64,000 nt of DNA from positions 22,479,934-22,543,933 of the forward strand of contig NC_045138.2 of assembly GCF_008831285.2 (NCBI RefSeq), in the 5' to 3' direction. The translations under genes and the position numbers were made by a program. This document shows positions 60,100 to 64,000 of this stretch, one piece after another. Below the pieces are notes generated by a model that was not told where the DNA came from, ran no database searches, and worked only from the letters and a program-made list of their open reading frames with translations. Positions within the stretch are counted from its first letter, which is position 1. The number at the start of each line of letters is the position of its first letter. This DNA comes from Nymphaea colorata (taxonomy: Eukaryota > Streptophyta > Magnoliopsida > Nymphaeales > Nymphaeaceae).

Positions 60100-61020
60100 A
60101 ATTAATGTTGACAAAGTCTTTCAGTTTTGACATTTAAGATATGGACATTTATGTTATATGGGCTAAAATTATTAAGAAAATAAGGACATGGTTTTAGGTT
60201 TACCCCACATCACATGTAGTGATGAGATTTGTGAAAGATGCCTATATGAAAAGCAACATTATATGTCTTTTTCTATCGAAAAGGCATGAAGGGTCAAGAA
60301 ACCTCTTGAACTAATCCATGCAACTGTGGGCCCATGAAATTCCTCTTTTCTTGAACAGATAGCTTCTGTTATTTATTAATGATTTTACTCATATGAATTG
60401 CATAGATTTTCTTTTACCTAAAAGTCACAAACTCCTGAAAATTTTCAAGAGTTCAAGGTTTTGTTAGAAAAAGTCAGGAATCATGTCATATGCACATAGA
60501 TAGAATAGGAGAATTTTTTTACTAATGATTTTGATGCTTTTTACAAAAAGTGGAATTCTCGAACATTTAACAATAAAGAAGATGTCTTAGTAAAATGGTG
60601 TAGCTGAGTGAAAAAATAGAACCATTGTAGAAATGGCTAGAAGCATGTTGAGTGAAAACCATCTTTCAAATGACTTTTGAGTAGAAGCAATGACTACTGC
60701 AATTTATTTTCTTAACATCTCACTAAAAGTAGTTCGCAATCGAACATCTTATGAGACTTGATGGAAACACAAACATGATGTAAGCAATTTACAAGTTTTT
60801 TGGTGTATTTTCTATGTTTAATTGATTCAAGTGAGCATACTAAGTTGGATAAATAAGTATAAAATGTATATTTGTGGAATATTGAGATATTACAAAAGGA
60901 TATCAATTGTATAACCCTGACACCAAAACCTTAATATTTGACAAAATTTTATTTTTTATAAAAGTAGTTTTTGAAAATGAGATAATAAAGATGAACATTT
61001 GGTCATCGAGAACGACACAA
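60100..61020 (+). pseudogene. copia integrase remnant
   Basis: CERCLYEKQHYMSFS (about 60230) is the GAG-pre-integrase zinc-binding block. Integrase pieces follow: FQEFKVLLEKVRNH (about 60440), RTIVEMARSMLSE-like (about 60625) and a LKVVRNRTSYE-like segment (about 60725). Many stops. Confidence 0.75.
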
Positions 61021-61279
61021 ATGAGATAAATGAGTCTAAAAAATGAGATGTATCTCAACCTCCACCAAGGACATCACTTTCATTGAAAATTCAATATGGG
61101 ACCAGGATGTTAGATCTACTATGGACAGCGCTAGTCCTCCACGAATGTTTAAAAGAATCGATGATATTTATAATGGTGCACTTGTTTTGATGGTCTCAGA
61201 ATTGATGCTTGTGAACAACAAAAATGTGACAAATCTATAGAAGAAAAAATCATAGTCATTGAAAGGAATGACGCTTAAC

Positions 61280-62110
61280 AACTTGTAGGCCTACCAAATG
61301 TCCAAAATGTTATCAGTATTAAATGTGTTTATAAAGTAAAGTATAATGTTGATTGGTGCATGCAAAAATACAAAGTAAAACTTATTGTGAAAGGGTATGC
61401 TCAAGAATATGGGTTAGATTTTTATCCCTACTGCACGTTTGAAACTGTTAGAATTATTTTTGTTATTAGCATATGAAATGGTCAATTTTTTAATTTGATG
61501 TATAGTCAACATTCTTTAATGGATTTTAAGAAAAACAAACTTATGTTTGCCAACCACAAGAATTTGTTACTAATGGACAAGAGGAAAAGATGTACATGAC
61601 CTTGACACAAGATATTAGACACATATTTTACAATGATTTTTACAAAAGTGAAAGTGAACCCACATTATGTGTGAAGAAAACATATAATGATGTTCTAATA
61701 GTATGTGCCTATGTAGATGATGTCAATGATATATGTTCATCTAGTAGTCTCACTAAAAAGACATGCATGATGTGTGAATTCGAAATGTCAGATGTCAGAT
61801 CTGAGATTATTCCTTTATTTTCTTAGACCTCAAATTAAACAGACTAATGATGATATTTTTATTTGTAGTAAAAAAAAAAAAACAACTGTGGCTCTATTAT
61901 CTTATAAAGTAGAATATGTTGTTGCAACTGCAACTGCATGTCAAGCTATTGGATTCGAAGAATTTTTGTAGACTTGCAAAATAAAAAACTCAAGGCAACA
62001 TAAGCATTTTGTGACAAACCGATATTTGATGAAGAACTAAGCATAATAAAGGACCATGTGTAATGAATTAAAATATCCAAAATGCTGCTAATGAGTAAAT
62101 GGAGGTTTTC
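61280..62110 (+). pseudogene. copia reverse transcriptase and RNase H remnant
   Basis: KCVYKVKYN and KYKVKLIVKGYAQEYGLDF (about 61325-61430) are the reverse transcriptase N-terminal motifs. A YVDDV-type active site is traceable near 61710-61725 (CAYVDDVNDI). VALLSYKVEYVVATATACQA (about 61890-61950) is the RNase H C-terminal block. Confidence 0.85.
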
Positions 62111-62329
62111 TGTCTTAGAACATAACGCAGAAATCGTTTTGGGGTGAGAGGGGGGACCGGAGCAAGTGATATTATGCCTCATAACAAGGGACCACTGTTA
62201 TGGGATGGAAAAGACAAAAAATACCCTTATTAGCTTAATAGAAGACTCTCCCTACAAGAGCAAAAATGATGCAGATCAAAAAAAATGCCCTTAAAAAACG
62301 GTCACTATATAGTGTCGGTAAAAACCATC

Positions 62330-62463
62330 CCAAAATATATCTGGGATGACACTTTCCTGGCCTCAGTTTTTATTGACGGAATGTACTTTTTTGCAATGGT
62401 TTTTGCATCACAAAATTTAAAAATGTCATCCGGCAACAAAGGTGGCTGGCTGTTTTCAATTTA
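62330..62463. mobile_element. TA-associated MITE family, partial copy
   Basis: The right end, inverted, reads ATTGAAAACAGCCAGCCACC followed by TTGCCGGATGAC and AAATTTTG, the same order as the left end of the element at 4016. The other terminus was not found. Only a short TATATATG follows it. Confidence 0.5.
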
Positions 62464-62546
62464 TATATGTGCGCGTTAGTGTGTGCTTTCATATTGTATT
62501 TAGACACAGTTTTTAAGAAGCATTCAGCAAATTTCAATCATTCGTA

Positions 62547-62590
62547 GAGAAAGAGGGAGAGAGAGAGAGAGAGAAGAAGAAGAAGAAGAA
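62547..62590. repeat. (GA)n/(GAA)n microsatellite
   Basis: GA units pass into GAA units immediately left of the next MITE. Confidence 0.95.
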
Positions 62591-62881
62591 TTGAAACCAA
62601 CCGGCTGCCGGATGTTAGTAGATGACACAATATTTAAAAATCATCGTCAAAAACACCAATGCAATGGAAGAACAAACAATGCCTTATGGTAAAAGAACAG
62701 TTTATACTGTTTATGACAAAATATTTAAAAATCATCGTTAAAAACGCCAATGCGATAGAAGAACAAACAATGGCTTATGGTAAAATAACAGTTTATACTG
62801 TTTTTAGAGACAGTTTATGTTGCATTTACTTTCAGCTAGCTTTTAAAAAATTAGCAATTTGACAACATCTGACAGCCATTT

Positions 62882-62886
<5 letters not shown>
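62590..62886. mobile_element. TA-associated MITE family, copy with internal duplication
   Basis: The left end ATTGAAACCAACCGGCTGCC..GGATGTT pairs with the inverted right end ATTGAAATGGCTGTCAGATG. The right end abuts (TA)n. Inside, a 91-bp unit (GACACAATATTTAAAAATCA.. / GACAAAATATTTAAAAATCA..) is duplicated in tandem at 62624-62805. Confidence 0.7.
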
Positions 62887-62927
<41 letters not shown>

Positions 62928-62941
62928 GTGTGTGTGTGTGT
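62887..62941. repeat. (TA)n(AC)8(GT)7, palindromic microsatellite
   Basis: A TA run is followed by ACACACACACACACAC and directly by GTGTGTGTGTGTGT, centred on the CG at 62927-62928, forming a perfect palindrome of alternating purine and pyrimidine. Confidence 0.95.
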
Positions 62942-63310
62942 AGGTCTGCATACGAGCCTAGTCAAGGTCGATAGAATGAGCTAAAGCTTGACTCGACAAT
63001 ACAACATCAAGCTCGAACTCAGCTTGTTTAACACATTTAATTAAGCGTGTCTCATTTCTTTTAACTATTTTAACTCGTTAATTTGTCTCATTTAACTATT
63101 TTTTCATTATAATTCAACATTTATCATGTACTTCAGCTGTGTTGAGTTTAAACAAGTCGAGTTCTTAAAACTCAAACTTGACTTGTTTAACCTTTCGTGC
63201 ATACATTTGAATTCGAGCTTGATTCGTTCATAAACGACTTGAGCTTGTATCAAGTTTTGATGAGCGAGTTTGAGTCAAGTTCTAGCTGGCTCGACTCATT
63301 GTGCAGCCTA
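62941..63310. mobile_element. hAT-like non-autonomous element
   Basis: Termini TAGGTCTGCATACGAGCC and, inverted, TAGGCTGCACAATGAGTCGA match at most positions, and the subterminal regions are full of CGAGC/GCTCG words. The terminus resembles the right end of the insertion at 46713 (TAGGGCTGAACACGAGCC), so the two are of one kind. An 8-bp target duplication is only half matched (TGTGTGTG / TGTGAAAA). Confidence 0.65.
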
Positions 63311-63700
63311 TGTGAAAAATCAAAGGAAGTAAACCTACTATTTATCCTCTTGAAATTGCTGATTGCATGTGCAAAACAAGTAGGTAAAATGACACTAGGA
63401 AAGCAAGGATCAGAATTTTGTCATCAACCGTCAGTCCTGCTTTTATAATACTTGGATCTAAGATCAGGCTCAAACTGATTTTTTTAAAAAATTAATATCT
63501 CCTAATTTAAAAAAATTTAAGCAATAGAGGGATATGCCAATTGAAGACAGGGATTACTACTACTGGTGCGAACTCTGATGCTAAATAAAAGCCCTTGAAG
63601 GGAGCATCATTAATGATATCAGAAACTAAAGTACCAACCAACCTCTTAGCATCTTAGATAAGGGAAAACCAGCCGTGAAAACAGGTGCTAAATATATTAA
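63311..63700. other. Intergenic, no gene seen
   Basis: Nothing assignable; one short A/T low-complexity patch near 63480-63520. Confidence 0.5.
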
Positions 63701-63857
63701 GAGCATGTGTGGTAACACTAACAAATTGTTACTGTCGATCTACTATAAAGATTGAGGCAGATTCATGGACTATGGCAACATAGTATCCTATGAATGTGCT
63801 CTAATCTTTGGGGCTGACTCATAGAACAGCAACAGCTTGTCACTGATGCCAAACGGA
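63701..63857. mobile_element. MITE of the GTTTGG family
   Basis: GTGTGGTAACACTAACAAAT..GTTACTGTC on the left pairs with the inverse of GAACAGCAACAGCTTGTCAC..TGCCAAAC on the right. The body has AGGCAGATTCATGG as in the neighbouring copy. Confidence 0.55.
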
Positions 63858-64000
63858 CCTTTGGTTGTTTGGCAAACGTTACACTTTGTGTGTGTTTTAT
63901 GAATCTGTCTTAAAATTTATAGGGCAGATTCATGGATATCTAATTCTTTCATTAATTTATTTCAATCTTTGGGACAGATTCATAAAACAGTCACATAGTG
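63858..64000. mobile_element. MITE of the GTTTGG family, truncated by the window end
   Basis: CTTTGGTTGTTTGGCAAACG..CTTTGTGTGTGTTTTATGAA begins where the previous MITE ends. The inverted right arm (CACTATGTGACTGTTTTATG read from 64000) is reached at the window edge. Confidence 0.65.

Larger units (their letters stand above)
58220..62110 (+). mobile_element. Second Ty1-copia element, decayed, no 3' LTR seen
   Basis: A 5' LTR (roughly 58220-58631, left edge uncertain, ending TTTCAACA) is followed by TGATATCAGAGCT, a one-base variant of the tRNA-iMet primer site. Then come gag, a protease trace, integrase, reverse transcriptase and RNase H pieces in copia order on plus, separated by stops and frameshifts. 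After about 62110 homology ends without a matching LTR, so the 3' end is deleted. Its LTR and coding pieces differ from those of the element at 40.5-47.7 kb. Confidence 0.85.

Overview
The window is nuclear DNA of a flowering plant. The evidence is two multi-exon plant genes with GT/AG introns (a secreted subtilase and a proton pump interactor-like protein), Ty1-copia elements primed by the plant initiator-Met tRNA, an L1-type LINE, tRNA-derived SINEs, hAT, CACTA and MITE-type DNA transposons, and many (TA)n and (GA)n microsatellites. The sequence does not fix the species. Most of it is AT-rich repeat-laden intergenic DNA, and most short open frames are not genes.

Layout. 1-340 is the 5' LTR end of a copia element that runs off the left edge. 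3.0-4.9 kb is a satellite-like block of (TA)n tracts, a roughly 68-bp tandem repeat, a TA-flanked MITE and a degenerate 22-bp minisatellite. 5-14 kb holds degenerate coding remnants, foldback elements, SINE candidates and a GC-rich hAT-like element. 14.6-17.8 kb is a diverged head-to-tail segmental duplication; a SINE sits in one copy and the matching empty site is in the other. 20.3-24.0 kb (minus) is an intact 11-exon subtilase gene of 764 codons. 25-38 kb is repeat-rich: a GTTTGG-type MITE family, a purine/pyrimidine foldback, SINEs, local tandem duplications and a hAT transposase remnant. 39.4-40.5 kb is an L1-type LINE remnant (minus). 40.5-47.7 kb is an old full-length copia element with both LTRs, broken by a CACTA-like insertion in gag and a hAT-like insertion between integrase and reverse transcriptase. 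48.5-54.8 kb (minus) is a 7-exon gene for a 1343-residue tail-anchored coiled-coil protein of the proton pump interactor type. 57.1-57.4 kb is a duplicated SINE-like unit. 58.2-62.1 kb is a second decayed copia element without a visible 3' LTR. 62.2-64.0 kb is a pile-up of MITEs, microsatellites and a hAT-like element.

The two genes do not form a functional unit. One product is predicted to be secreted to the cell wall, the other anchored in an internal or plasma membrane with its bulk in the cytosol. No CRISPR array, rRNA gene or convincing functional tRNA gene was seen. I found no clear new biological system. The most interesting material is the TA-anchored MITE family, the 22-bp minisatellite, the SINE with its paralogous empty site, the nested transposons and the very long acidic extension of the PPI-like protein. 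All splice sites were placed by hand from reading frame and GT/AG signals; no alignment was run.
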